Below are positions 48,043-60,578 of a DNA stretch of 64,000 bases, one piece after another (the stretch's first letter is position 1; every line of letters begins with the position of its first letter). The stretch spans positions 12,710,001 through 12,774,000 of the forward strand of contig CM114275.1 in NCBI GenBank assembly GCA_050084515.1. Reading direction: 5' to 3'. Under the pieces are notes generated by a model that made no database searches, was not told where the DNA came from, and was given only the letters and a program-made list of their open reading frames with translations. The translations under genes and the position numbers were made by a program. This DNA is from Blasia pusilla. Taxonomy: Eukaryota; Marchantiophyta; Marchantiopsida; Blasiales.

Positions 48043-49118
48043 CTCATCCTCCATCCAAAAATCGTGATTGGCTTTAGTAATCTCAATCTCTCGTGCCTTC
48101 TCCCTTTTCCTCGCATCCCTCCCATTGAAATACTTCCTAAAAGCATTGGTGGCAACCATGGCGTGGAACGCCTCCCTTAATTCTAAGATGTGTCCCAACA
48201 TGATAAAATTTGTCACAAAGCGTGTATTTGCAGGAAGCAACAATCGTCTCTTCATTGGATTAGTTTCCATAAATTTGGCCATCACCCAAGTTCTAGTCTT
48301 CACAACGCAAGTTGGTCATCAAGTTGTAATTCACCAATAAAATCAACAAAGGAGGACGAATTGGAATCATCCACCATGAATAAACATTCCAACTCACAAT
48401 GTCTCCAAGACATCATAAGCTTGCATAAATAGGAGGTATTAGCGAAATTGGAATTTTTTTGTAGTTAGTACTTAGAAAACCTGATGAGGAAATTTATACA
48501 CGAAGCAAAAAATACACTTTATTATACATTAATGCACAAAGGATATAAAAATATTTGTATCTTGGTCTTCTCCATTTGTAATTAACAAAAATCTCCTCGC
48601 TTATATCTATAGTTGCAATAGTGGAAATGGAAAAATCCTTGTCCCCTTGTGAATCCAATACTCATGGCCCTCCACTTCGCATTGGGCATCCTCTTCGATC
48701 ACGATATCACGTTTGATAACGATGAACACATTTTTGGCAAAGAAACTTATGGGAAGAGATAACATAGGATAGTGTGTGAAAATGGGGGTGACAAGGACTA
48801 AAATAGGGTGGATTGATGTAATTTTAGGCTATCATGAAAGTATTATGCGACTCCCAAAGTCCCAACACATGCTACTCAGTTGTAAAATATTCGATTTGCG
48901 AATCTACATTGCAACTATGTTGCGGCTTTTGCAAGCCATAAATACAATTTGTGACAACCTTGCCAATACTCACACTTGTAACAGTTCCATGGTATGGCTC
49001 TTGAGAATTGCAACATGTGAGGCTCCCAATAGTTGCAATAACGGCATTTATAAATCCGTTGTGGCCCTGCCCCTATGTTTTCCCTCCTTTCTAATTTTTT
49101 GTCTCTAGTTTTAGCCAT
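48043..49118 (-). pseudogene. hAT transposase, N-terminal part
   Basis: At 49118-48915 the minus strand has ERRENIGAGPQRIYKCRYCN and, one frame over, GSLTCCNSQEPYHGT and SVSIGKVVTNC: together a BED-type zinc finger (C..C ... H...C) broken by a frameshift. 48303-48043 has LLLPANTRFVTNFIMLGHIL, matching the TRFATNFI.L motif of the middle region of hAT transposases, and runs to DFWMEDE at the copia junction. Sequence between about 48.9 and 48.3 kb is not readable as transposase. Confidence 0.72.
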
Positions 49119-51500
49119 GTCTTAGTAATGCCTTCTTCCACTTGGACATGGCGCAACCCCTGTAGTTTTGAGTGTCATTTGTAGGATTTTTAATTTTATT
49201 TTTTTCTTTCTTGTTCTCCCATGAGGGGAGGGATATCCTTCTAGGAGTGGTTCCAAGAATCCATAACGGGTGGATACTTATGCCCCTCTTTTAGGGACCA
49301 TCGCTCCAACGGGGATCCTAAGAGGGAAGAGATCGAAAGGACGTTCCATAGGATTGTATCTAGTCTTGTGGATTGGATTCCCAAATCGACCATGCTAAAT
49401 TTTCCTCACTCGTAAACCCAAAAATCACCTTGTGGATAAACCCATTCTTGATTCATTGTAGTGAAAACCTTCTCCATTCTCTACTGAAGCAAAAGAATTA
49501 AGTGCTACTCATCTACAACTCACACAACACTCCCAAAATTGCACTCCCACATATGTCTCATAATGACTACAAAGAGAATGAAGTTTAGAACTTAAAGATT
49601 CTTCCAAGATGCAACCTTCGTACCCATGAACTCACTTAGCATTTGAATGCCTTTGGGTTGTGTTGGAGAGTCACAATCCTCTTGAGCGTCCACCAAATAG
49701 TCATTCGAACTACCGAATCCCTTAATTTGGAACTCCTAAAGTGGAACCACTACACCATCTTGAATGATTATAAGTTCAACCTCGATGTTGCATTGCACCC
49801 CCACAAATGCAATGTATGTGACACAATGTCTATGGCATTGCCCATATGTGTGGAGATCATTGTAGAGTAACACTCCATGTGGCACTCTCTGAGCCTGTAG
49901 GAAGTTGGGGGAAAATTGGGAGGAGTAGTTGAGGACATAAAAACTCTTTTAACTCACTTTCCCCCTAAAAACCCAATTTTATGTACGCTCCCTTCCAAAA
50001 TCTTTTTACTTTATTTCCCCTCCAAAAAACTATTCAAAAAAAGAAATTAAAACTCCACTTATAAGATGGATATAATAGCTCCACAAAAATCGTCTCCAAT
50101 TTGTGCTCATACTTCAGAACAACAAGTTGTGTGGCTGAGGGCTTGTGTGACTCTTGGATCTACAACATCACAAACTTAGCATTCTTATCAATACTCCAAT
50201 ATGCTACTACAGGCAGTGTTTGTATAGCCTGCGGCCTCAAATCCATCAAGATTTTGCTAACATTTCCTAATTGATTCTTGCCAAACAAACTCGAGACCTA
50301 TAAATTCAAAAAAAAGTGAGCTATTATGTGCTCTTGGGAGTAGTTACATGGCAAATCTACTCCCCAAGTTCAAATCTTACAAAAAAATTTGGCATCACTT
50401 TTATGTATTTTATTATTGCCTAAAAGATCCTTACATAAAAATATCAAATTAGTAGGACCTATAAAACAAAAGATATCATCAAGCTCCCGCTCCAAAACTC
50501 CTACATTGTAGAGCTCTTAGTCTCTCTTTGTAAAATAATGGATTAAAAATCTCTCTCTCTCTCTCTCTCTCTCCCTCCTGAAGCGGGAGAAGAGCACAAC
50601 TAGAAACTTAGAAGAGTAGGTTTCCCTTTTATTTTGGCTCATTTGGAGGTACATAGAGAAACTCACTATTACTGCCCTCTCAAGTAACGTGAGGCCTCAT
50701 CATGTCATCCTCGACCTCTTGAGGCTATCCTCCAATCTCCTTAAAGGCGCCTTACATATACTCGTCGATCCATCCTAAAAGACGTGACAAAAGTGATAAG
50801 AGAATGACATACTGAGGAACTAAAAGAGCGTAACTAGGATGAACTAGGATGAACGGAAGAACCTCTTGGATTTTAAATTGCAAGCCCATGGGATGGACAA
50901 AATTTTAGGATGTAGGAAACGGTGGAAAGGGGAGAAGCAAAGGCACTCAACCGAAACATAGAATTATGAAGTTCATCTATAAAAGACACAAAAGGGATGA
51001 AAGCTCCAATTTTTCAAGGGTTCGAAATGACTTAAGCACTCGAAGAACGGTCGCGGAAATTGGAAGCCTTCTAGTGTAATTTATACCCAACTCTTGTAGG
51101 AAAACAAAGAAAACTTCCATGGGTATAGAGATTTACTCAAGGGGGACTACTCTAAGTCCCTCCCGACTTAGAGTGGCACTAAATGGAATCCTCCCGGTGC
51201 CTTCACTCCTTCTGCAATGCATCGTGAATAAATGAATAAACGATAGAAATGAAATACGAAGGAAGATTCCCACAAACCTCTCACATGACCAGAAACAATG
51301 AAAGATTGGAACCGCGACAAGTTAGTTAGTCAGTCAACTACAACAATTCCTTAAAAAGCACTCATGTGGACATAAAAGCTCGAAAGAAAATTTCTAACAC
51401 AGTATAAGATGGGGAAAGGGGAGATGCATCACGATGGAAGGGAAAACGCCGAAGTAATCTCCGAGACGAAAAGTCGTATATAATCATGTGCGTCTCCACA
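49119..51500. other. AT-rich DNA, no gene recognised
   Basis: Short frames only. A (CT)n run lies at 50550-50573. The upstream end of the hAT element probably lies somewhere in this stretch, but no terminal inverted repeat was found. Confidence 0.45.
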
Positions 51501-52104
51501 CGCGCATGGGAAAGTGCTCCATTAAAGATGAGCACTGCATTTAAAGTCCTAAACCACTAATTCTTTGATCGAAATCACTCTCTTTCTTTAGAATCCCTCA
51601 TCAGGAGGCATCTTTGCATGTGACTCCATTTGTCACAGGCGGCTATGTCATCGAGTGTGACCCACGACCCTCTTCGGGAGCGGTTTCCCCAAGCCACCCG
51701 CCTTCCGCCCCTCAGGAGGAGGTAGTAGTAGTAGTAGTAATCAACTGCATCACGATCCCAAGGCAGCCACAGATTTTCCTCAAACATTGGCCCGTTATAC
51801 TAGAAAAGAGTCGGTGTGGAATCTGTGGACCAATGATATTCCTCCCTCTTTTCGTTTCTCCCCATCCTCCTCATCATTCACTTTCGCCTGATTTGGACTT
51901 CCTGGCAAGCTTTCAATGCTCCAATCCGTGTGACATTATGGCAGGAATTACGACGAGGGGATCATCATAATTTCTTCTCCTTCCTCGCTTCGCTCCAGAG
52001 TCTAAACCCTCACGCATCCACCCTCCCGCCCGCCCGTCGACGGACGAATGACCAAACACGAGCGATCGGGGAAAAAGAGCGCCCGCGGTGGGGAAAAAAA
52101 TTAC

Positions 52105-52135
52105 CGTGTGCTTATGTTTTCAGCATAAGCACACG
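52105..52135. repeat. Short inverted repeat, 12-base arms
   Basis: CGTGTGCTTATG (52105-52116) and its exact reverse complement (52124-52135) enclose TTTTCAG. Confidence 0.85.
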
Positions 52136-52248
52136 TTTTCTTATCATAGCACGTTAAGCAAAACTCGAACCGGTTTAGCCACGCAACCCCGACCATCCCG
52201 TCCCATCCCGTACATTCATCCATACATGTATGCACTCGTACATTTCAT

Positions 52249-52288
52249 GCCATGGCATTGCATGGCATGACATGGCATGGCATGGCCC
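52249..52288. repeat. CATGG-type short tandem repeat
   Basis: ATGCCATGG, CATTG, CATGG, CATGA, CATGG, CATGG, CATGG follow one another, a pentamer repeat with slight variation. Confidence 0.8.
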
Positions 52289-52840
52289 CAGGGGATGCTT
52301 ATGAACATTCACATTCTCCTAACATGACGCACATCTCTCTCACTTCTCCCTACCTACTCTCGGCGATAAGACAAAGATTGCTTATATTGTATCGTGGGAC
52401 CATGTGCCTCTTACGTCTTCGACGATCCAAAAAAGAGCTGAGTAGTGACCGAAAGATCTGCACACATTCTCATGCTGTGGTGTTTGTACACGTCGAAACT
52501 AGTAACTTGTCTCACTTTTGTGCATGTTTTGGGATCACCTGCTACTTTCGCAAGACCGCGCGCCGTCCGCGTGCACAAGGTCACACCGTTATATGCGATC
52601 TACGCACATAGGAGTTAGTGGCCGACCTGATCTCTCTAACAACCAACTTGCTTCGCTAAGTTGAAGGGTTGTGTAAGTGTCAGTCTTCTAAAGGTGATGG
52701 GGGAGAAATAAGACTTCACTTTCTAGTTTTTTCTCTCTTTCGGTAGAGACAAGTCCCGGTCGTTCCTCATATTCACAGAACTTTCTAGTGTCGAAGATCA
52801 GAAATTAGTTAAAAGAGAGAATATAAAACATTAATAGAAA

Positions 52841-52881
52841 TCCTTTGTATCCCGATGGAAAACCCATCGGGATACAAAGGA
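52841..52881. repeat. Perfect inverted repeat, 18-base arms
   Basis: Arms 52841-52858 and 52864-52881 are exact reverse complements with loop AAAAC. No transposon terminus is visible outside. In RNA of either polarity this would be a very stable stem-loop. Confidence 0.9.
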
Positions 52882-55800
52882 GGGGCAGAGAGAGCAAAGG
52901 GTGGTTCCAGGTAGCGTCGCTTCTGTCCCGAAGAGGAGATTCGAAAAACCCACCGCCGGCGAATGATTTTCCACGGTTCTCTTTGCCCCATTTCCCACGG
53001 GTCGGGAAGGTTCTTCAAATCTTAGACGAGCGTGATTCGCCGTGGAAAAGGAAAAACGGCGAACTGGAACTTTTCGCGTCCGTGACGCCGTCGAGTAGCG
53101 TTGCTCGGGAAGCCCTTGGTTCTTCCGAGAAACGAGAGGGGGGCCGTCATATCGGTGGTTCAGGCCAAAAAGCATCGGGCGCAGCATTACATAAACGGTT
53201 AATGCTCAGAGTAAAGAGCAACGGTACTGGTTGGGATGATAAGGACATGAGGGAGCATCGAGGATATGGGCACCACACCCAAAAAAGAAAAAAGTCATTT
53301 AAATCGGTACGACACGCTACCAATTATGCCCACTGATCATGCCTCGAAATTTAATTTGTTTGAAGCCAGGGAGAGAATATACCGTGCTAAGACACTCGTA
53401 GGTCGTGATCTCCTTCTCTGTGCGCAGATTTCCACCCGCTCATCATAATTCACGCGAGGTCAGGAGATGTCACATACGACAGACGATGTTGGGTACATGA
53501 GGATAGAAAAGACCTGGTGCAGTCAGTCATTTCCTGGCATCGTAGTGGGAACAACTGCGTGTGTGTGCTTCGAGATGGTCAAACGAGACTACGTCGAGCT
53601 AAGGGAGAGTAGACTTGTGCCGAGATCCGACGGAGTGGCTACACTCCGTGCATACTGGCAGAGAAGAAAAAGCGAGTGAAAGTGGGATCTCAGATTCCAA
53701 CTGCAGGGCAGGTTCCTGTTCGGTTTGATCGTGGTAGATTGCTACGCATGATCGTCTCTGTGTGGCAGTTGTCCTATTGCATTGGGTTGCCGTGCCTGGC
53801 TCTCCTCTATGCGTCCGACTAGTGCGGATCGTGTTTCTCGGCCAGCCCAGCGGAATGTTCCTCCGCGCATGACCAATGGGAGATTGATACGACAAAAACC
53901 CTCCCAGGGAACGCTGCGGCTGCTGATGAAGGAACTACGACACGGGGACGAACTAACCAGCGGGGGGGCGGGGGGCTCCGCGAAGCGATGGATGGATGGA
54001 GGAGGGCTGTGGCCGTAGCTAGGTAGCTCATGATGGATTGCGGCGGTAGCCGATTGTCCTGCGCTCCGCCCCACCTTGCGTGGCGTGGCCAGGCGACCGC
54101 CCTACCTCGATCGGTCCGAGTCCCAGACACAGCGGCCCGAGCATATGATGGATGTTTCGTCTCCGTATGCACGGGACTCCTTATTTTTATCCACAAGGGG
54201 AAGGCTACAAATCTACGACGCTTCTCTCTAGCGCTCGGCTGCATTTCGTAAGGACGAGCGATCCACGAATGAAGAAAGCAACACCAATAAGATGTACTAT
54301 GTAGTCAAAGTCTGTCTGTCAAAAAGTCAAGATCTATTGAAAGTACAGTAGTAGGTAGGAGTTAGCCGTGTGAGTGTGATGTCGAGCCAAAAACCAATCC
54401 GCTCCGAGACACACTCAGTAGTCATACACCTCTCTCCCATCGGCTCCGGCCCTCCCGAAACACAGGCCGAGCGAGATCTACCGCTGTCGTTTGTGCGAAG
54501 TAGGCCGGGAGCAACGACCCGCGCGTCTACGTAACTTCGGAACACTGTCTCGCTTGTTGCCTTCCCTTTTCGTTCCCTACCCCGTCTCATCTCCCACTCG
54601 ACCGGAACCTGATACAGCCTAGGCTGGTACGATCTCCGGTTCTGTACATTTCATTGCTGGTTGGAGAGGGATGCGAACGGAAGCGAAAGCAAGACGGAGG
54701 GGCGAACAGAGCGGAGCATGGCCAGCATGTGTCATAGGCCAAACACGTACGTAGTGCACAAAGCGATCACAGCGGACGTTTCTGAGTTTCGGGCTGGCCC
54801 GCCTCTGTTCGTGTCGGGCCCCCTGCACGCAAAGCCCGCCCGCTGCCTGATGGATGGATAGACCGTCAACTACCGATCCCTCTTCGCACAGCAGCGGAGG
54901 GAGCGTAGCAGCCTCGCGGGGGTCAGGGCAGTGGCAGGCAGGTGGTAGCCTCAGTGGTCGGCAACAATGACGCATTCTTTCGATCATTACTCTAGTCCAC
55001 CTCGCCATCGTCTCTCTAGGTCCAAGTTAGGCAGACGATTTCATCGTACAATTTTCCGGTCAAGGATGAAATAGACAGACGGTGATGTTATCGGAAGAAT
55101 CCAGCTCCAGTGCGGCGCTCTTATACGGTGGTCCGTCCATTCGAAAGTTCAAGAATTGTCTCCGCGAAACTGAAAAGTCCTTAAACTCCTTCGAATCTCG
55201 CCGCCCTACTTCCATTTTGATAAGCTTCGAAAACCAAACACCGGTGAATGAGGCATAGCTGGTCGTCCACAGCTTCCATGACGCCAGGGTTCTGACCTCA
55301 GGGAGTCCCTTGAGCCACGGTTCATTTATTACTGTTCGCGGGCAATCTCTCGCAACGTTTCAACTCAAATCGTCAGTCGGGAACGCAATCACGAAGGTCA
55401 GAGAAAAGCGGAGGCCCTTGTTTGCAGGCTGATGCCGCATTGCCATTGCAAGTGACTGGGACGGTCCTCTGAAGCTCCCTCCACCTCAGAATTTAGAAAT
55501 CCTAGAATTCCAGATCTGTCGCAGATTCCAAGAAAAGGTCATAAACGCAAGCTTCCAAATAGTCTCGGATAGGGTACCCTACTACCCGCACGCAGTCCTC
55601 TTAGCAGTCACAGAAATTTCTTATAACATATACTCGTCTTCCAGTAGTAAGTGCTGAAGCTTATCGTATCCCTCCAACACCCCCCCGCCCCCACATTCAC
55701 GTTGGCTGCGCTGCGGCACTCGCTTCCTACAGGTATGCAAAAATGTCTCTTGTGAGCCACCAAAAAAACATCTCTGCTGTTCCCTCTTCAAAGCTTCGAG

Positions 55801-55963
55801 GACTTTTTGGCTCCCGTCTTGCATGGACGTGGGCTCTACTGCGCCCGTGTCATTTGGAACTGGCGAAGAGTTCCAAACGGGAAAGTACCGATCATGCCAT
55901 GCTATCCACAGTTGGTTGGTTGGAAGGTTTGCAGAATCTGGTGCAAATGCACAGTGTGGAACG

Positions 55964-56066
55964 AAAGGACCAACCATATTCTCCATGTGGAGTGTTTTAG
56001 GGAAAGGACCAACCATATTCTCCATGTGGAGTGGTTTAGACAAAGTACCAACCATATTCTCCAATG
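55964..56066. repeat. 39-bp tandem repeat, about 2.7 copies
   Basis: Units start AAAGGACCAACCATATTCTC at 55964 and 56003 and AAAGTACCAACCATATTCTC at 56042. The period is 13 codons, so a minus-strand open frame stays open across it and repeats HMENMVG. Whether that frame is coding is unknown. Confidence 0.9.
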
Positions 56067-56877
56067 AATCTACGCGTGGAGTGTTTTCTAAAATTAGCTC
56101 TTACACTTCATCACAGAAACGGCTAATAAAGTCGAGTCCTTGCTCGGCCGGCGCCGATTCCACGTGTGTTTCCTCGGGCACGGTTCGTAGACAAGGATTT
56201 ACGTTCCTAGGAAAAAGAACTAATCACTGCTTTCTCAATGCGGATTCTGTAAGTCAACCCGGCACGCCTCATCAATCGTATGCCACGCGTGTATATGGAA
56301 CGACATCCAGTGCAGGCCAGTACCCCTGCGCAGCCATTACCGAGTCCTACCTCGACCTCGAATCTTGAAACCATGCTACCCAAGCGATAGCAGAGCATGA
56401 AAGTGGGGCACACGGTCCTCGCCAGTCGGGACGGGGAACCAAACTGGTGGAAAAAAAAAGCGACGGTATCGAGCCGCTCTCCTAACTGGCGCCCCGCACA
56501 TCGCCTCAGCACCTGCCTGTAGTTGACATTTTTGCTCTCGACCTCCTGTTGTTTGCTTCGATTCCTCGCAATGGAGTTCAAATTTTCTTCATCAGTTGTG
56601 GAAGGTTATGAGTGATTCCGGCCTACCGATCCACGCCTGGGTTGAGGGAAAAGGTTCTGGATCCCCTGTAGAGTCGGCTGTTGAGGAACAAATCCGAGGC
56701 CACTCTCATACAGAGAAATTTCGATGAAGTTTTATTTGCTTTTTCGTCCTGTCCCTTTGCATCAATCGGCTGGCGTGTGACGGGTCCTAGTGTTCTCTGC
56801 TGGTGTGTGTTACAAGTCCTAGGGCACTCTCCGACAAAGGGAATTCTGTAGAGGTTATTTATTTTTTCGTCCACTTC

Positions 56878-57008
56878 CTTCGCATCACTTGTTCGACTGC
56901 ATTGAGGAAGTATGTTGGCTTCAACGAGGGTTCCATGAGGTTTCTTCGCATTACCAGTTCGACTGCATGGAGAAAGTACGTTGGCTTCAACGAGGGTTCC
57001 ATGAGGCT
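56878..57008. repeat. 66-bp direct duplication
   Basis: Two units starting CTTCGCAT at 56878 and 56944 share GTTCGACTGCAT and, perfectly, TTGGCTTCAACGAGGGTTCC then ATGAGG, with few differences elsewhere. Confidence 0.85.
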
Positions 57009-60000
57009 TCTGACGCTCTAACGGGGTTTATGGATGAGGTAGGCACGGTTTCACGATAAATGCACAACGTCACATCGTGTCCCAGTCCCACTGCTCCGCA
57101 TCGGATCAGAAGATTTTCTGGTGTCTACTCGGAAACCAAAGACTCCGTTCTTGAGTTTGCCAGCGAAAAGCCACTGTTTCTGCCGAAATCCGCTTTTCCC
57201 AGGGACCTAGCCCAACACCCTACTTTCACCACGACTCGGAGTTGGAAGAAGCTGCCAAAAACTACACGAGCTTTACACTGAGTAAAGTTTATAACCGCTG
57301 AAGCGTACCCTGAAACAATACGTTCCCTCGCCATGAGTGGGCCACGAAGGCACACCGCTCACAAGGAGCTACGCTGGAGTCCCTTTTATTTCGCTGAGAA
57401 CCCACACCAGTCAAGAGAAGCTACGCTTTAGTCATTTCTCTTTGACCCCGGCAGGTATTTGCCAGCAGGTAGTCCCACAGGTCCATCCGACCATGCCCAT
57501 CCACTCATTAATTCTTTTACTGATCTTAAGCTTCACAACGGAGGCATGAGAGCAGTTCCTCCCCGGGCCAAGATGTGAGAGAGAGAGAGAGAGGGAGAGA
57601 AAGCTGGCACGGCAGTTCAAGGCAGATCCAGATCACACCAGGATCTGAGTCAGCTTCAGCACCGTGTTATCCACAGTTATACAGCTTATCTAGTGGTGCT
57701 GCTGAAGTTCAATGACATATCGGCCCACGGTGCCAAATCTGAGCAGGGATACCAAGTGAAACTCGGAGTAATGTGTTGTACAAAGACGTGAAATACATGC
57801 GCGTTAACCCTGCCATATGCGAATTTTGCAGGGAAAGCTGCCACCAAACTCTGCAGTCAGTCCATCCGCATTAGCTGTATCAAGCACCGGCATTACCACA
57901 TTTCGCGGGACTGTAACTGTCCATTCTGTCTGGGTCCCGGGGAAGTCGAGTTGTTGTCTTCCACTTATAGAGATTTCAACCGTGGACAGTAGGTGGCCTA
58001 CTAACAGAGGGCCTGCGCATACAACCTAAGGCCTCGTCCGAACTTTCGGCCATGGCCCAGCCCTCGGTCCCAGGATTCGATGATCGATCCGCGCAGGGGC
58101 AAGTCTCGATGACGATTGGTACCCAAACAAACCCAAGTCCGAGATTTCTACATCAGATCAGATTCTCTTCACTATTCATCTGACACGAAGGCCCTCCTTG
58201 GAGAAAGAGCCTGCAGTATGATGCTTCGGGTCATCGCGAAAAACGGGCAGTCAACAAGAGAGTTGACAGACTTTCTAATTAATTGATGTTGGCAGTAAAG
58301 TTTACCAACGAGAACTTCGTCAACTTACTTCTCATATTCCGGGTCGAAAGGTTCGCCGAAGAGATCTACACCGCACTCGATATTGAGCATTCGTTAAATG
58401 GTGTGTACAAAAGATCCTCGCACATGATGGGAGCAAACTATTTTCTCATTGGATTTCAACACGCACATTGAAAGCTCGGTTAAATGAACGCTATCTAGTC
58501 ATTATCGCGGCACTCCAAGTCGGTGTCAGATGGCTACGACAGCTCCCAACTCCACAACAAGCTCAAAGAAGTCGGAAGGAGTATTTCAGGAAGCCCGCTG
58601 GGCTGAGGTGCTTCCGAGACATCTTTTCCAAATCCTGCATATTCGCTACAGTAGCGAACAAGAATTCCCGAGAACACGAACTGATGAGACTGAAGATGGA
58701 TTGTAGGTGACGATTCATTCAGCCCATTCCGGTGGGAATGCAGACACAAATCTCTTCCTTCTCCAAATTCTGAAAGCGCTACCCATCGGAGTCGTGTGAT
58801 GTCCGAAAAGAGTAAGACGAGGCACACTGTGGCCGCAAACAGAACTGGAAAGTCCCTCTCGTTGCAGAGATTGGACGACGCATACACACTCCTCTCAATG
58901 AATCCAACGCGGATTTCAGTCTCCAGGCTTATAATCCCAGGGAAGTCCCGGAGAAAGAACTTCCAGTATCTGAGCTATTCTCCATCGATAGACAAAGAAT
59001 GTCATTCTTTAAATTTTCCAGTCCTGACAGAAGCAGAGGACTCAACACAACACCCAAGGTTGGTTTTAACCAGCAGCAACTGAAAGTAAGCCTGCGACTC
59101 CCCCACTGGCTTGATTTCACGACGAAGTAGTTTTGACTCCTTAATCTGCATCGAGAAAAACCAAGGCAGAGTTGCGCAAGACCACAACTAGTCTGATCTT
59201 CTTCCTATAGAATTTTTTTTTTTTTTTTTAAAAACCGTACTGCAATTAATGGAAGAGGACCATCTCTCCACTGCCAAGAGTCAGGGAGACCTACTCAACC
59301 CTGCACCTTAACGTCTAGTCTATGTTGTACCCGATCCGGCTCACACCTCCGACCATATTTCTAACTGGAGTAAAAAGCACAGTCTGAATGTTTCGGTAAC
59401 CATCTTAGTGAGATTCAAAGATGGTGCACTCTTCCGAGGTAGTTTGCGATCCATCACAAGCCACTCTAGCAGGGACTACTCGGGAGGTCAAATCCGAGGT
59501 CTTTCCTGACTGCCATGCAGTAGTTAGACCACTTACTTCTTCCTCCGCCTCTACCATCCCAAGAGCCGTCACTCTACAGCTCGAATCTTCCCAGGCAGGA
59601 ACGGCAAATCCTTCCTCACAAGAACCCACAGATGTCAAAGAATCATAGAGACCGCAAATCTAGCGTATTGGTACAAGAGTTTTAAACTATCTCTCGTACT
59701 GCGTCAGAAGCAATCGGCCATGCTTTAAGGACAAATATCAGCAGAACGGTCGAGGCACCTACACAGGGACAAATACTCCCTACGAATGCAACTAGTGAGC
59801 ATCAAGCATCGAGCATCAAGATTGGTATGTAGCTTTCTCTACTTTTGATTCAGATATAGGAAGGGAAGAGAAAAAGGAAAATTAAATTAAAAAACTCCCA
59901 AGCAAGTCATCCTCTTCATCGCGCACAGATAAATGCACTTCTGCGAAATGAATCGCAAAACTTTCCACTAAAGCTTCAGCTGGGAAACGCATCCAGAAAA

Positions 60001-60362
60001 AAAGATTCCGGCAGACGGTAACGTAGAAAATAATAAAGAATACATGGATGATACGTAATCAGAGTCTTTGAGGACTTAAAACTGCAATGTTATCACGCGC
60101 TCAAAAGACTAAAAATAAACGATCACTCGAACGAAATTTTGAATCATCTCACACGAAGTGCTCTCCATCATAACAACCTCAATTTAAGTTCACCAGGCAA
60201 CCCTTCGGATTGCAGCTAGCCAAAGCGACAAATTTACAACAGATCTATACTACTGTACCTACTGGATGTACAAACTCAACGAGTTCGTTGGGAAGCTCAT
60301 CCGTATTGAATTCCAGCGGAAAGGATACTGAGACGTCATCAGTATTGTAGCCATCTTGATGA

Positions 60363-60368
60363 TTTATT
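60363..60368 (-). terminator. Candidate polyadenylation signal of the PTEN2-like gene
   Basis: AATAAA on the minus strand, 211 bases beyond the stop codon. Canonical in sequence and plausible in distance, but plant signals are degenerate and no transcript end is visible. Confidence 0.45.
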
Positions 60369-60578
60369 TAGCTATATCAAGCTTGATACCTGATCTAAAT
60401 ACACACCTAAGCACTCAATCCACCTGGGGCAGCTCACTGCAGCAACACTTTTTCTTTCATATGGCTACAAGAATCTCGAATCCATCCACGTACCGAATAA
60501 ACATACAACATAAACCGTGGGGCTACTAGCAGCACTAACGTTTGAACCGTACCTTTGACTAATCTGAGAATCGCACGG

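Larger units (their letters stand above)
41769..49118 (-). mobile_element. hAT-superfamily DNA transposon, split by a copia insertion
   Basis: On the minus strand a hAT transposase is recognisable from a BED-type zinc finger (about 49.1-48.9 kb) through a middle region (48303-48043) and, after a 4.95-kb copia insertion, through the C-terminal half to a hAT dimerisation domain (42638-42378). Terminal inverted repeats and an 8-bp target duplication, expected for hAT, were not found by eye, so the element ends are unknown and these limits cover only coding remains. Frameshifts and stops make it inactive. Confidence 0.8.
51501..60360. other. Long GC-rich, CpG-containing island; no convincing gene
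   Basis: Nearly 9 kb of high-complexity, transposon-free sequence like 27.1-31.3 kb. It contains a GTA repeat at 51722-51739, hairpins at 52105-52135 and 52841-52881, CATGG repeats at 52249-52288, a 39-bp tandem repeat at 55964-56066, a 66-bp duplication at 56878-57008, (GA)n at about 57577-57600 and a poly-T/A tract at 59209-59234. Unassigned frames include 52845-53336 plus (163 codons), 55621-56064 minus (147 codons), 55823-56368 plus (181 codons), 58799-59083 plus (from ATG; SEKSKTRHTVAANRTGKSLS) and 59421-59648 plus. None has a domain or a clear splice-site frame. It may hold UTRs, introns or non-coding RNA belonging to genes near the PTEN locus. Confidence 0.4.

Noticed and set aside
50550-50573. 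(CT)n run as a regulatory GAGA-type element
   Set aside because: It lies in AT-rich DNA far from any recognised gene; a plain microsatellite is sufficient explanation.
58283-59083. Small plus-strand frames as exons of a gene next to PTEN
   Set aside because: No domain, no consistent GT-AG frame continuity and no similarity; left as unassigned frames.
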